DNA of 64,000 nt from Ponticoccus litoralis (GCF_039769985.1 NZ_JBDNCH010000002.1:1240001-1304000), one strand, 5' to 3'. Shown: positions 17,908-26,830, numbered from the stretch's first letter. A program made the numbers and translations. The notes: generated from the letters alone by a model not told the origin.

Positions 17908-18048
17908 ATGAAAACCCGTTTCATCAAGTCCATCGTGGAAACGGCCCGGACCACCCGCGCCCCCCTTCCCCGGGATCGCGGCACGCCGCGCAGCGCGATG
18001 ATCACGCGCCGCAAGGACCGCCCCCAGCCGCAGCGCCAGCGCGCCTGA
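17908..18048 (+). CDS. Small basic protein, 46 residues
   Basis: A short frame starts with ATG at 17908 about 8-14 bases after an AGGACAGCAGG purine stretch. It encodes MKTRFIKSIVETARTT then an Arg/Pro-rich tail with ITRRKDR. A recognisable terminator follows 86 bp later at 18134. I recall similar small basic proteins with an MKTRFI start in Rhodobacteraceae, but no function. The composition is highly basic, so nucleic-acid or membrane binding is possible. A chance ORF is the alternative. Confidence 0.5.
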   Translation: MKTRFIKSIVETARTTRAPLPRDRGTPRSAMITRRKDRPQPQRQRA

Positions 18049-18133
18049 ACCGCCGCCGATTCGGCGCGGCCCAGAGACGGCGCCGCCCAATTGAGGCAGC
18101 GTCGTCCACCACCACAGAACAATCAGACCACGA

Positions 18134-18157
18134 AGCCGGGATTTACCCCGGCTTTTG
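18134..18157 (+). terminator. Rho-independent terminator
   Basis: AGCCGGG (18134-18140) pairs with CCCGGCT (18147-18153) around a six-base loop and is followed by TTTT. It would end transcripts from pgeF or the small gene at 17908. Confidence 0.7.
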
Positions 18158-18175
18158 CCGTTTCGGGGCCGGGAT

Positions 18176-18195
18176 TTTGACGGCGACCGGTCAAA
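18176..18195. promoter_or_regulatory. Inverted repeat TTTGAC-N8-GTCAAA
   Basis: A perfect 6-bp inverted repeat with an 8-bp spacer lies about 100 bp upstream of the Hint-protein gene and just after the preceding terminator. Its left arm contains TTGAC, so it may overlap a -35 element. It is a candidate operator with no known protein. Confidence 0.35.
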
Positions 18196-18297
18196 CGAGC
18201 TTTATGGCGGTCGATAAAAACAAATCTGCTCACTTGTCCTTCTGGCGTTGTTGGTGGGGGCCAACACGGATGTGACCAACCTTTTCGGGGTGTTCAC

Positions 18298-19086
18298 ATG
18301 TCCTCTATCCGCCACGGCCTTGCAGGAACCGGCTCTCTTTCCACGCCCGTCGCCCCGGCGCGGGTGCCGTCTCCTGCCCGGCCCCCGGCCCGCGCCGTCT
18401 CTTTCATGCGCCGGTTCGAGGTTGCGGCGCTGCTGCCCGATCTCTCTGTCACCACCAAGCAGGTCATCGCCCCGGCGACGCCGCTGTTCGAAGGCTGTGC
18501 CAGCGCCTTTGCGCGCGGCACCCTGATCGAGACCCTGCACGGTGCCGTCGCCATCGAGGACCTGGTGCCCGGCGACTACATCCAGACCGCCTCTGGCACC
18601 GAGCCGGTGACATGGATCGGATCGACAACCTATGTGCCGGGCCACGCGGTCGAGGCCACCACGCTGACCCATATGACCCGGATCACCGCCGAGGCCTTCG
18701 GCCTTGGGCATCCGCCGGTGGATACGCTTGTCGGTCCCGCCGCGCGCATGATCGTGCGCCACCCCCGGCTGCGGTCTCTGCTGGGGGAAGAGGCGGTGCT
18801 GGCACCGGTCTCCGACTACGTGGACGGCGACCGTTACCTGCAGGTGGCCCCTGCCGGAACCGTGCAACTGTACCACCTGATGGTGCCCCGGCACACGATC
18901 ATCACCGTCGGCGGCATCGAGATGGAGACCTATCACCCCGGCAAGGCCATCGGGCAGGGGCTGGGACAGAACCTGCGCGCGCTCTACCTGTCGATGTTCC
19001 CGAACATCTCCGGTCTCGAGGATTTCGGCCAGACCACGCTGACGCGCACCGCGCGCGAGGTGATCGACAGCCTGCTCGACGCCTGA
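18298..19086 (+). CDS. Hint (Hedgehog/intein) domain protein
   Basis: Protein of 262 residues. The Hint domain starts near residue 65: FARGTLIETLHGAVAIEDLVPGDYIQT, then EPVTWIGSTTYV, and later LVGPAARMIVRHPRL, LAPVSDYV and LYHLMVPRHTIITVGGIEMETYHPG, the usual order for the stand-alone Hint proteins common in Roseobacters. A splicing-type Cys is absent at the domain start (AFARGT instead of CF.GT), so self-cleavage is doubtful. There is no signal peptide; relatives are often attached to secreted RTX-like proteins. The N-terminal 60 residues are Pro/Ala-rich. A second Hint gene lies at 25120. Confidence 0.8.
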   Translation: MSSIRHGLAGTGSLSTPVAPARVPSPARPPARAVSFMRRFEVAALLPDLSVTTKQVIAPATPLFEGCASAFARGTLIETLHGAVAIEDLVPGDYIQTASGTEPVTWIGSTTYVPGHAVEATTLTHMTRITAEAFGLGHPPVDTLVGPAARMIVRHPRLRSLLGEEAVLAPVSDYVDGDRYLQVAPAGTVQLYHLMVPRHTIITVGGIEMETYHPGKAIGQGLGQNLRALYLSMFPNISGLEDFGQTTLTRTAREVIDSLLDA

Positions 19087-19290
19087 GGCCGGGGGAGGAC
19101 GGCGGGGGCGCCCCTCGCCTCGCGCGCCCCCCGCGCGGCACGATCACGCCAGCCGTTCAATCGGCGCGGGCCCGGTCGGGGCGGTATCGGAACGCGGGGC
19201 GGGGCACGCAACAGGGCACCTGCAAGACAGAGGCCGGGGCAGACCGATTGCCCACGCACCCCAGACCCCGCCCGCGCGGAGATGCCGGGC

Positions 19291-20552
19291 CTAGTGCAGT
19301 GACCGCAGCATCGACGTGTTGCCCTGAATGACAGAGTTGAGCTCTACCACCCGGGCAAGACGCTGTTCGATTTCGTTCTGACAGGCATCAAGCTGCTCCA
19401 CGATCCCGACCAGGGCAGCCCCCGACTCCGACAGCGCGGCGCTTTCGATCTTGCACATCATCCGGGTCGAGCTGAGGCCGGTCACATAGCGTTTCATGTC
19501 CAGCACCGACCGGGCGAAATGCTTTGCCTCTGCCTCGACGGCGGTGAGCGAGGCAGCGGTCTGGTCCATGAAGTGCCTGCGGTGGACTTCGACCTCCTCC
19601 ACCTCGCGCGCGGGGACCACCGTTGTCGGGTAGGCCTCGGGGAAGTTGCGGATCTCCTTGCCGAAAACCCCGATCATCTCTTCCTCGATCGCCGAGGCGA
19701 AGCCGAGGAACTGCCCGGTGAAGATCGCGTCGCGGATGCGGGCAAAGACGCAGGCCTCGCCATCGACGAAGGTCTTCACCCGAGGTCGCCATCTCTTCCA
19801 GCATCTGGCTGTAGTTCACGGAGATCGCGCTGATCGGACCGCCCGCGCTTTCCAGCCGCGAGGCGATGATGCGCATGTTCATCGGCACCGTGCGGATCGC
19901 CCGGAACGCCTCTGTCATTTCAGAGGTTTCGACCTGCACCTGCGCAATGGCCTTGGCCATGTCCGAGGAACCGCTTCTGAAACGGATCCAGCGGCTGGCC
20001 AAGCTGCCGGGCCCGCGCCTCGAACTCTGTCGCAAGCGCGTGGCTCTGGAAGGTCTCGTAATTGGCGTAGCCCGCCGCGCGGATGTCGGCCAGCAGGGCC
20101 TCGGCGCTGTCGGCGGGGGACAGGGCGCCGCCTGCCTCGCGCGCCAGCGCGGCCTGATAGATGTCGCGCACGGAGTCGAATAGCGGCGACGACGGTTTCA
20201 GCCGGGTCGAGATGAACCCGCCCTCCGCCGGAGAGACCGGGGCGAAGACCCAGTAGTACCGCCCGGTCTTGCAGCGGTTCTTGACGTAGGCCCCGGTCGG
20301 CTTGCCCGCCCTGATCCGGTCCCACAGCAGGTGAAACACGGCCTTGGGCATGTCGGGATGGCGGATGATCTTGTGCGGCGCGCCGATCAGCTCCCCCCAT
20401 TCGAAGCCCGCGACACGCTGGAACACCGTGTTGCCGGCCCTGATCACCCCCCGGTCGTCGGTGCGCGAATAGAACAGTTCCGACAGGTGGAACTGCGCCT
20501 CGGACGCGGCATAGGCGCTGTCAGCTTCGATTCGCGGCCTGTGTTCGGTCAT
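19291..20552 (-). CDS. PAS-domain sensory protein (Aer-like), two frameshifts
   Basis: About 420 residues. From the ATG at 20552, the N-terminal 120 residues form a PAS domain with FYSRTDDRGVIRAGN, GAPHKIIRHPDMPKAVF and YYWVFAPVSP, the pattern of Aer-type redox or energy sensors. The rest is long amphipathic helices (TEAFRAIRTVPMNMRIIASRLE, SQMLEEMATSGE, then FVDGEACVFARIRDAIF). The three parts lie in different frames with breaks near 19985 and 19787, and read as one protein when joined. I see no canonical chemoreceptor signalling tip. No membrane segments are evident, so it is probably a soluble sensor. Confidence 0.72.
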
Positions 20553-20653
20553 GGATGGTCCTCGGGTCAGCCTCTGCGAGGACTTTCGGCCCGAAGCCTT
20601 GTAAAACCGTGAACACCCGCGGCAACAGCGCAAATTGTCGGGAAAAACCCCGT

Positions 20654-21155
20654 TCAGGCAGAGCGGTTCAGCCGATCCTCAAGCACGTCGAAGGGCACGC
20701 CGGGGTTGTCCTTGGCCACCCGGATCACGAGGCTGGTCTTCACGCTGGCCACGTTGGGCGCGGTCAGAAGCTGCCCGGTCAGGAAGCTCTGGAAGGTCGA
20801 CAGGTCCGGCGCCACGCATTTCAGGATGAAATCCACCTCGCCGTTCAGCATGTGGCACTCGCGCACCAGCGACCAGTCGACACAGCGCCGTTCGAAGGCG
20901 CTCAGGTCCGCCTCGGCCTGGCTTTGCAGGCCGACCATGACAAAGACCTGCACCTCGAACCCCAGTTCGCGGATGTCGACGTCGGCGTGGTAGCCCTTGA
21001 TGAAGCCCTGTTCCTCCAGCACCCGCACGCGGCGCAGGCAGGGCGGCGCGGAAATGCCGACGCGGCGGGCCAGCTCCACGTTGGTCATCCGGTACGTCGG
21101 TCTGAAGCTCTGCAAGGATCTTGCGGTCAATCGGATCGAGCCTGTGCGACGGCAT
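20654..21155 (-). CDS. Lrp/AsnC-family regulator, one frameshift
   Basis: About 166 residues. The start at 21155 gives MPSHRLDPIDRKILAELQTD, the usual N-terminal helix. The frame then shifts near 21095 at CGTACCGG and continues RMTNVELARRVGISAPPCLRRVRVLEEQGFI (helix-turn-helix), then the RAM domain (GFEVQVFVMVGLQSQ, VRECHMLNGEVDFILKC). Lrp proteins sense amino acids or related metabolites. It is divergent from trxB (about 195 bp between starts), so trxB control is possible but unproved. Confidence 0.85.
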
Positions 21156-21350
21156 ATGTCCCCCCGGGTGTGATTTCGCGAATGTTATAGCAGCGCGGGC
21201 GCCACGCGCAATTATGTTTCACGCAACGGCAAGATTCTTTCTCCCCTTCGCGCAAGTCCTGCAACGACCGCATGGCCGCCCGGCGCCCTCTTTCACAGGC
21301 GGCGCCGCGCGGCTATATCACCGCCAAAGCGCAGGTTGGAAGGAAAGATC

Positions 21351-22355
21351 ATGCCCGAGACACGGCACACCAAGGTTCTGATCATCGGCTCTGGCCCCGC
21401 GGGCTACACCGCCGGGGTCTATGCCTCGCGCGCCATGCTGGAGCCGATCCTCGTGCAGGGGCTGGAGCCCGGCGGCCAGCTGACCACCACCACCGAGGTC
21501 GAGAACTGGCCCGGCCACACCGAGATCCAGGGCCCCGACCTGATGGTCCAGATGGAGGCGCACGCCCGCGCCATGGGCACCGAGATCATCGGCGACATCA
21601 TCCAGAAGATCGACTTCGACGTGCGGCCCTTCGTGGCGCATGGCGACTCTGGCACGACCTACACCGCCGATTCCATCATCCTCGCCACCGGCGCCCGGGC
21701 CAAATGGCTGGGCCTGCCCTCGGAAGAGGCCTACAAGGGCTTCGGCGTCTCGGCCTGCGCGACCTGCGACGGCTTCTTCTATCGCGGCAAGGAAATCGTG
21801 GTGATCGGCGGCGGCAACACCGCTGTCGAAGAGGCGCTGTTCCTGACCAATTTCGCCAGCAAGGTGACGCTGATCCACCGCCGCGACGAGCTGCGGGCCG
21901 AGAAGATCCTTCAGGACCGCCTGATGAAACACCCCAAGATCGAGCCGCTGTGGTTCCACCAGCTGGAAGAGGTCGTCGGCGAGGACAACCCCAAGGGCGT
22001 AACCGGCGTGAAGGTGAAGAACGTCAAGACCGGCGAGCTGTCCCAGATCCCCTGCGCCGGTGTCTTCGTCGCCATCGGCCACGCGCCCGCCAACGAACTG
22101 GTGAAGGACGTTCTGGAAACCCACATGGGCGGCTACGTCGTCACCAAGCCCGATTCGACCGAGACCTCGATCCCCGGCATCTTCGCCGCGGGCGACCTGA
22201 CCGACCACAAGTACCGGCAGGCGGTGACCTCTGCGGGCATGGGCTGCATGGCGGCGCTGGAAGCGGAACGCTGGCTGGCGGAACAGGACCTCGACAGCGG
22301 CAAGGACGAGACGCAGCCGCTGGGATACGGCGCCCCCGTCGCCGCCGGTCACTGA
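21351..22355 (+). CDS. trxB: Thioredoxin-disulfide reductase
   Basis: NADPH-dependent flavoenzyme that reduces thioredoxin; 334 residues. I chose the ATG at 21351, with GGAAGGAAAG upstream, over the in-frame start at 21336. FAD binding is at IIGSGPAGYTAGVYASRA, the redox motif is CATC in SACATCDGFFYRG, the NADPH-binding GGGNTAVEEALFL follows, and GIFAAGDLTDHKYRQ is the C-terminal FAD block. All active-site residues are present. rraB begins 2 bp after its stop. Confidence 0.96.
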   Translation: MPETRHTKVLIIGSGPAGYTAGVYASRAMLEPILVQGLEPGGQLTTTTEVENWPGHTEIQGPDLMVQMEAHARAMGTEIIGDIIQKIDFDVRPFVAHGDSGTTYTADSIILATGARAKWLGLPSEEAYKGFGVSACATCDGFFYRGKEIVVIGGGNTAVEEALFLTNFASKVTLIHRRDELRAEKILQDRLMKHPKIEPLWFHQLEEVVGEDNPKGVTGVKVKNVKTGELSQIPCAGVFVAIGHAPANELVKDVLETHMGGYVVTKPDSTETSIPGIFAAGDLTDHKYRQAVTSAGMGCMAALEAERWLAEQDLDSGKDETQPLGYGAPVAAGH

Positions 22356-22356
22356 G

Positions 22357-22701
22357 ATGGCGCACGATTTCGACGCGCAGCGCGCCGAGACGCAAAGGGC
22401 CTACCGCGAAATGCGCGACGAGGGCGACCTGCCCGAGGTCGCGGACGTGGATTACTTCCTTGTCCCCGAGGCCGACGGCGCCGACTGGCGTCCACTGGCC
22501 GAGGCGCTTTCGGTGGAGGGCTTCGACTGCGAATGGATCGAGCCCGACGCCGAAGACGACGCGGATGGGCCCTACCTCGTCGCCACCCTGCCCGACCAGC
22601 TGATCTCGGCAGAGGGCATCTGGATCGGCGAAGAGATCGCCGCGCGCTGCGCCCTTGACCACGGTTTTGCACCCGACGGCTGGGGCCTGCTCAGCGACTG
22701 A
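22357..22701 (+). CDS. rraB: Ribonuclease E inhibitor RraB family protein
   Basis: Acidic protein of 114 residues matching the RraB fold: an N-terminal helix (FDAQRAETQRAYREMRDEGD), then DVDYFLVPEADGADWRPLAEALSVEGF, an acidic run EPDAEDDADGP, and the C-terminal GIWIGEEIAARCALDHGF. In E. coli RraB binds RNase E and changes degradosome composition. It is coupled to trxB with a 1-bp gap and is followed by a strong terminator. Confidence 0.8.
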   Translation: MAHDFDAQRAETQRAYREMRDEGDLPEVADVDYFLVPEADGADWRPLAEALSVEGFDCEWIEPDAEDDADGPYLVATLPDQLISAEGIWIGEEIAARCALDHGFAPDGWGLLSD

Positions 22702-22777
22702 GCCCCGAAGCGGGCAAAAAGAACCGCGTTCCGGCCCATGGCGCCGGAAGCCCAAACCATTCCACACCACCGCACGG

Positions 22778-22809
22778 GGGCCGGGCCGCTTTTCGCGCCC
22801 GGCCCTTTT
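22778..22809 (+). terminator. Rho-independent terminator after rraB
   Basis: GGGCCGGG (22778-22785) pairs with CCCGGCCC (22798-22805) and is followed by TTTT. It should end the trxB-rraB transcript. Confidence 0.75.
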
Positions 22810-22904
22810 CCGTGGACAGAACGCCCGGCAAAAGGGCACCATCGGGGCCTTTTCTTCTGTCGGCGGGACAAAAGGGCTTTGCTGCGCCTGCAAAGAGTGA
22901 CATA

Positions 22905-22920
22905 TGTTCATCCGTGAACA
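22905..22920. promoter_or_regulatory. Palindromic operator candidate TGTTCATCCGTGAACA
   Basis: Perfect 6-4-6 inverted repeat ending 17 bp before the ATG at 22938. It is nested in a looser GTGAC...GTCAC pair (22897-22901 and 22929-22933). Position and symmetry fit autoregulation by the winged-helix domain encoded immediately downstream. Confidence 0.5.
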
Positions 22921-22937
22921 CAGATTGAGTCACCGGA

Positions 22938-23303
22938 ATGTCCGACCCCGCCCCCCTGCCCGCACGCGCCGAGGACGCGCAGCTCTTCGAGCTGCTGCGC
23001 CAGCTTGCGCATGCGCCAGAGGCCAGCCAGCGCGCCACCGCCGAGGCGCTTGGCGTCTCTCTGGGGCGCCTGAACGCGCAACTGCGGGCCGCCGCAGAGG
23101 CCGGGCTGGTCACGGTGAGCAGGCGACAGGGCCCGGATCGCCGCCAGCGCTTTGCCTACGCGCTGACCGATCACGGCCACGCCGCCAAGGAGCGCCTCGT
23201 GCGGGCCTTCCTGTCCCGGAAATTCGCCGAATACGCCGCCCTTCATGCAGAGCTGACCGGCTCTGTCACCGATCTCATGCCTTTGAAATACAGGAGTAGC
23301 CTG
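22938..23303 (+). CDS. Winged-helix (MarR, EPS-associated type) segment, in frame with sat/cysC
   Basis: The first 122 codons of a 691-codon open frame encode a winged helix like the small MarR-type EPS-associated regulators: LFELLRQLAHAPEASQRATAEALGVSLGRLNAQLRAAAEAGLV (recognition helix), RFAYALTDHGHAAKERLV (wing), then RAFLSRKFAEYAALHAEL (C-terminal helix). No stop separates it from the ATP sulfurylase that follows. It is either a true fusion or a separate gene whose stop was lost through a small indel; a TAG in another frame at 23297 is where a separate gene would end. The palindrome at 22905 is its probable operator. Confidence 0.65.
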
Positions 23304-25013
23304 ATGCAATCCAACCTCGCCCCGATCCCGGAGCTGTATGTTTCCTACGACAGCGCCCAGAAGCTGAAGGTCGAAGCCGCCGAGCTGACCTCGCTGGACC
23401 TGACCCCGCGCCAGATCTGCGACCTCGAACTGCTGATGAACGGCGGCTTCAACCCGCTGAAGGGCTTCCTGAGCGAAGAAGACTACAACGGCGTCGTCGA
23501 CAACATGCGCCTGTCCGACGGCACGCTCTGGCCGATGCCGATCACGCTGGATGTCAGCGAGAAGTTCGCCGAAAGCATCGCGGTCGGGCAGGACATCGCC
23601 CTGCGCGACCAGGAGGGCGTGATCCTCGCCACCATGACCGTCACCGACAAGTGGGAGCCGAACAAGGCACATGAGGCCGAGAAGGTCTTCGGCGCCGACG
23701 ACCTCGCGCACCCGGCGGTGAACTACCTGCACAACCAGGCCGGCAAGATCTACCTCGGCGGCCCGGTGACCGGCATCCAGCAGCCCGTGCACTACGACTT
23801 CCGCGCCCGCCGCGACACGCCGAACGAACTGCGCGCCCACTTCCGCAAGCTGGGCTGGCGCAAGGTCGTGGCCTTCCAGACCCGCAACCCGCTGCACCGC
23901 GCACACCAGGAACTGACCTTCCGCGCCGCCAAGGAAGCGCAGGCCAACCTGCTGATCCACCCGGTCGTCGGCATGACCAAGCCGGGCGACGTCGATCACT
24001 TCACCCGCGTGCGCTGCTACGAGGCGGTGCTGGACAAGTACCCCTCGGCCACCACCTCGATGAGCCTGCTGAACCTTGCCATGCGCATGGCCGGCCCGCG
24101 CGAGGCGGTCTGGCACGGGATCATCCGCAAGAACCACGGCTGCACCCACATGATCGTCGACCGCGACCACGCGGGCCCCGGCAAGAACTCTGCCGGAGAG
24201 GACTTCTACGGCCCCTATGACGCGCAGGACCTGTTCCGCGAGCATCAGGCCGAGATCGGCATCGAAATGGTCGACTTCAAGCACATGGTCTACGTGCAGG
24301 AGCGCGCCCAGTACGAGCCCGCCGACGAGATCGCGGACAAGGACGACGTCACGATCCTGAACATCTCGGGCACCGAGCTGCGCCGCCGTCTGGCCGAAGG
24401 GCTGGAGATCCCCGAGTGGTTCTCGTTCCCCGAGGTGGTCGCCGAACTGCGCAAGACCAAGCCGCCGCGCTCCAAGCAGGGCTTCACGGTCTTCTTCACC
24501 GGCCTCTCGGGGTCGGGCAAGTCGACCATCGCCAACGCGCTGATGGTCAAGCTGATGGAGATGGGCGGACGCCCGGTGACGCTGCTGGACGGCGACATCG
24601 TCCGCAAGAACCTGTCGTCCGAGCTGGGCTTTTCCAAGGAGCACCGCGACCTGAACATCCGCCGCATCGGCTATGTCGCCTCCGAGATCACCAAGAACGG
24701 CGGCATCGCGATCTGCGCGCCCATCGCGCCCTATACCGCGACCCGCCGCGCCGTGCGCGAGGACATCGAGCAGTTCGGCGCCTTCCTGGAGATCCACGTC
24801 GCGACCTCGCTGGAGGAATGTGAGCGCCGCGACCGCAAGGGGCTCTACAAGCTGGCGCGCGAAGGCAAGATCAAGGAGTTCACCGGCATCTCGGACCCCT
24901 ACGAAGAGCCCAAGAACCCCGAGCTGCGCGTCGAGACCGAGAATGTCGACGTCGACAACTGCGCACATCAGGTGATCCTGAAGCTGGAAAGCATGGGCCT
25001 GATCGCCGGCTGA
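23304..25013 (+). CDS. Bifunctional sulfate adenylyltransferase / adenylylsulfate kinase
   Basis: Makes APS from ATP and sulfate and then phosphorylates it to PAPS, the sulfate donor for reduction or polysaccharide sulfation. The ATG at 23304 has its own AGGAG at about -9, and the 569 residues from here equal the usual Sat-CysC length. The ATP sulfurylase part has QTRNPLHRAHQELT, GMTKPGDVDH and RDHAGPG. The C-terminal APS kinase has the P-loop GLSGSGKST, LDGDIVRKNLSSELGF, and APIAPY near the lid. The upstream winged-helix domain is in the same frame. Pairing of an EPS-type regulator with PAPS synthesis suggests sulfated exopolysaccharide; that is inference. Confidence 0.93.
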   Translation: MQSNLAPIPELYVSYDSAQKLKVEAAELTSLDLTPRQICDLELLMNGGFNPLKGFLSEEDYNGVVDNMRLSDGTLWPMPITLDVSEKFAESIAVGQDIALRDQEGVILATMTVTDKWEPNKAHEAEKVFGADDLAHPAVNYLHNQAGKIYLGGPVTGIQQPVHYDFRARRDTPNELRAHFRKLGWRKVVAFQTRNPLHRAHQELTFRAAKEAQANLLIHPVVGMTKPGDVDHFTRVRCYEAVLDKYPSATTSMSLLNLAMRMAGPREAVWHGIIRKNHGCTHMIVDRDHAGPGKNSAGEDFYGPYDAQDLFREHQAEIGIEMVDFKHMVYVQERAQYEPADEIADKDDVTILNISGTELRRRLAEGLEIPEWFSFPEVVAELRKTKPPRSKQGFTVFFTGLSGSGKSTIANALMVKLMEMGGRPVTLLDGDIVRKNLSSELGFSKEHRDLNIRRIGYVASEITKNGGIAICAPIAPYTATRRAVREDIEQFGAFLEIHVATSLEECERRDRKGLYKLAREGKIKEFTGISDPYEEPKNPELRVETENVDVDNCAHQVILKLESMGLIAG

Positions 25014-25036
25014 CACGGGCGTTTCAAGTGACGGAC

Positions 25037-25067
25037 AGGGCCGGGAGGGATCTTCCCGGCCCTTTTT
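25037..25067 (+). terminator. Rho-independent terminator after sat/cysC
   Basis: AGGGCCGGGA (25037-25046) pairs perfectly with TCCCGGCCCT (25054-25063) around a seven-base loop, with five T residues at 25063-25067. Confidence 0.85.
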
Positions 25068-25119
25068 CGTTCAGCATTTCTTCAGGTTTGCCGCCTATGC
25101 CAATCCCGAGGGGCGGCAC

Positions 25120-26255
25120 ATGGCAGACACGCAAACATGGGGCTGGTTGCAGCCCGGCAGGCTGCCGGGGTTCAGCCTGCTGAAGCAGGACAATCTGGGA
25201 TCCGGGCTGAATGGCACCGCCATCACGACGGATGCCTATACCGAATATGCCCTGCGCGACCTCGACGGTGACGGGATCGTCCATGACAGCGACCTCGACG
25301 ACTGGTCCCACCCCGCCCGGGGGAGGGGATCGTCATCGACGGAACCCTCTCGAAGGCCCATGAATTCGCGGTCTACGAGAACTCTACCATTGCCGCGAAC
25401 GGGGTCACGGAAACCCTGCGCCTTGTGGTCACGGTCACCGCCACCGGCAGCTGGGCCGTGCGCATTCACGATGCGGACATCCAGCCGGGCTGGTCCCCCG
25501 CAGACATCACCGGCGCGCGCCTCGGCAGCTTCTTTCCCACCGAATACAGCGGCGCCCACCTGACCTCCATGGACGGGATGCTCTGCTTTGCCGCAGAAAC
25601 GCCGATCCTGACGCCCGGCGGGTGGCGACGGGCGGACCGGCTGCGGGGCGGCGACCCCGTGATGGCGGCAGGGCGCCGGTTCGAGCCACTGACATGGACC
25701 GCGCGCATGACCGGCCCCGCGCTGGACGAGGCCTCGGCGCCGATCGTGCTGGATGCAGGGGTGCTGGGCCTGACGGTGCCGATCCGGCTCTCGCCGCAGC
25801 ATCGGGTCATGATCGCCAGCCCCGAGGCCAGCCTTGTCTTCGGGTCACGCCGGGTACTGGTGGCCGCCCGGCACCTGCTTGGCCTGCCCGGGGTTTCCCG
25901 CCAGCCGCTGGACCGCATCACCTATGTTCACCTGAAGACGCGCCGCCACTCTGTGCTGCGCACCCCGGGGCTGTGGTGCGAGAGCTTCCTTCCCGGCCCG
26001 ATGGGCAAGGCGTCTATGCCGCCCTCCGCATGGCGCGGCCTGATGGCTGCCACGCGCTCGGCGCCAAGGGAAAAATCCTTCTGCCGCAGCCTGACCGCGA
26101 CAGAAGCCAATGTCTTGTTGTCAAGGATGGGCCTGCTGCCCGGATCGCGCAGACAGCGCGGAAAGACACCCTCTCCGCGCCGCGATCCTAGTGCACCGTC
26201 ACCGGCGCAAAATCGTTCTGTCGCGCCAGCACGAAGGCCAGCGAGCGGTCCTTGA
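25120..26255 (+). CDS. Hint-domain protein, at least one frameshift
   Basis: Second Hint (Hedgehog/intein) protein, about 360 residues. It starts MADTQTWGWLQPGRLPGF at 25120 and has a calcium-loop-like DLDGDGIVHDSDLDDW. The frame then breaks in a GGGGGAGGGG run near 25320. The Hint part begins LCFAAETPILTPGGWRRADRL with the canonical Cys, followed by LTWTARM, RLSPQHRVMIASPEASLVFG (Hint block F, with His) and ITYVHLKTRRHSVL. The C-terminus TATEANVLLSRMGLL is typical. Read straight through, it ends at 26255 and overlaps the opposing DUF1150 gene by 68 bp; a second late indel could put the true stop at 26191. Confidence 0.75.
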
Positions 26256-26415
26256 CCAGCGCCAGACGTTCGCCGTCAGAGCGGTGCACCGCATAAAGCG
26301 TGTCGCGCGGGCCGATCTGGGAGCGCACGTCTTCCGGCAGGTCCTGCGCCTTCACGGCGCGGACATAGACCACCTGGCCCTGCTCGAACTGTCCGAAATC
26401 ATACTTGGTATGCAT
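26188..26415 (-). CDS. DUF1150 family protein
   Basis: Small cytosolic protein of 75 residues. The pattern YDFGQFEQGQVVYVRAV, DLPEDVRSQIG, LYAVHRSDGERLALVKDRSLAFVLARQND is that of DUF1150, a family that in alphaproteobacteria usually lies directly beside a small heat-shock protein gene, as here (4 bp after hsp20). Function unknown; the shared transcript suggests it is made on heat stress. Confidence 0.78.
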   Translation of the reverse strand: MHTKYDFGQFEQGQVVYVRAVKAQDLPEDVRSQIGPRDTLYAVHRSDGERLALVKDRSLAFVLARQNDFAPVTVH

Positions 26416-26419
26416 GGCA

Positions 26420-26830
26420 TCACCCCTTCTTGATCTTGATCGTCTGAACCACCGTCTCCGGTCGGCTCATGGTCAAATCCACGTGCAGCAACCCGTTTTC
26501 CAGGGCCGCCTCTCCGACTTCAACGCCGTCGGCCAGCACAAAGCTCCGCTGGAATTGCCGCGCCGCGATGCCGCGGTGCAGGAAAACCCGCTCGGCGCCG
26601 TCATCGCGCTGGCGTCCGCGGATCACCAGCTGACGGTCTTCCACGGTGATCGAGAGATCGCCCTCGGAGAAACCGGCAACGGCCAGCGTGATGCGATAGG
26701 ATTGCTCGGAGGTCTGCTCGATATTGAACGGCGGATAGCCTTCGCTCGACTTGGCGGTTCGTTCCAGCAGGCGCTCGAGCTGTTCGAAGCCGAGCATATG
26801 GGGATAGGATCCCAGGGTCAGTTTGGTCAT
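26420..26830 (-). CDS. Small heat-shock protein, Hsp20 family
   Basis: ATP-independent holdase chaperone of 136 residues. I chose the ATG at 26830 (MTKLTLGSYPHMLGFEQLERL), the normal N-terminus of IbpA-type proteins. The alpha-crystallin domain spans about residues 32-125: YPPFNIEQTSEQSYRITLAVAGF, ITVEDRQLVIRG, FLHRGIAARQFQRSFVLAD, and the GLL motif in ENGLLHVDL. It is followed by DUF1150 and preceded by a good heat-shock promoter at 26894-26922. Confidence 0.92.
   Translation of the reverse strand: MTKLTLGSYPHMLGFEQLERLLERTAKSSEGYPPFNIEQTSEQSYRITLAVAGFSEGDLSITVEDRQLVIRGRQRDDGAERVFLHRGIAARQFQRSFVLADGVEVGEAALENGLLHVDLTMSRPETVVQTIKIKKG

Noticed and set aside
22905..22920. Palindrome as a LexA (SOS) box
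   Set aside because: Alphaproteobacterial LexA sites are GTTC direct repeats with a 7-base gap. This is an inverted repeat with a different spacing and lies by a sulfation gene.
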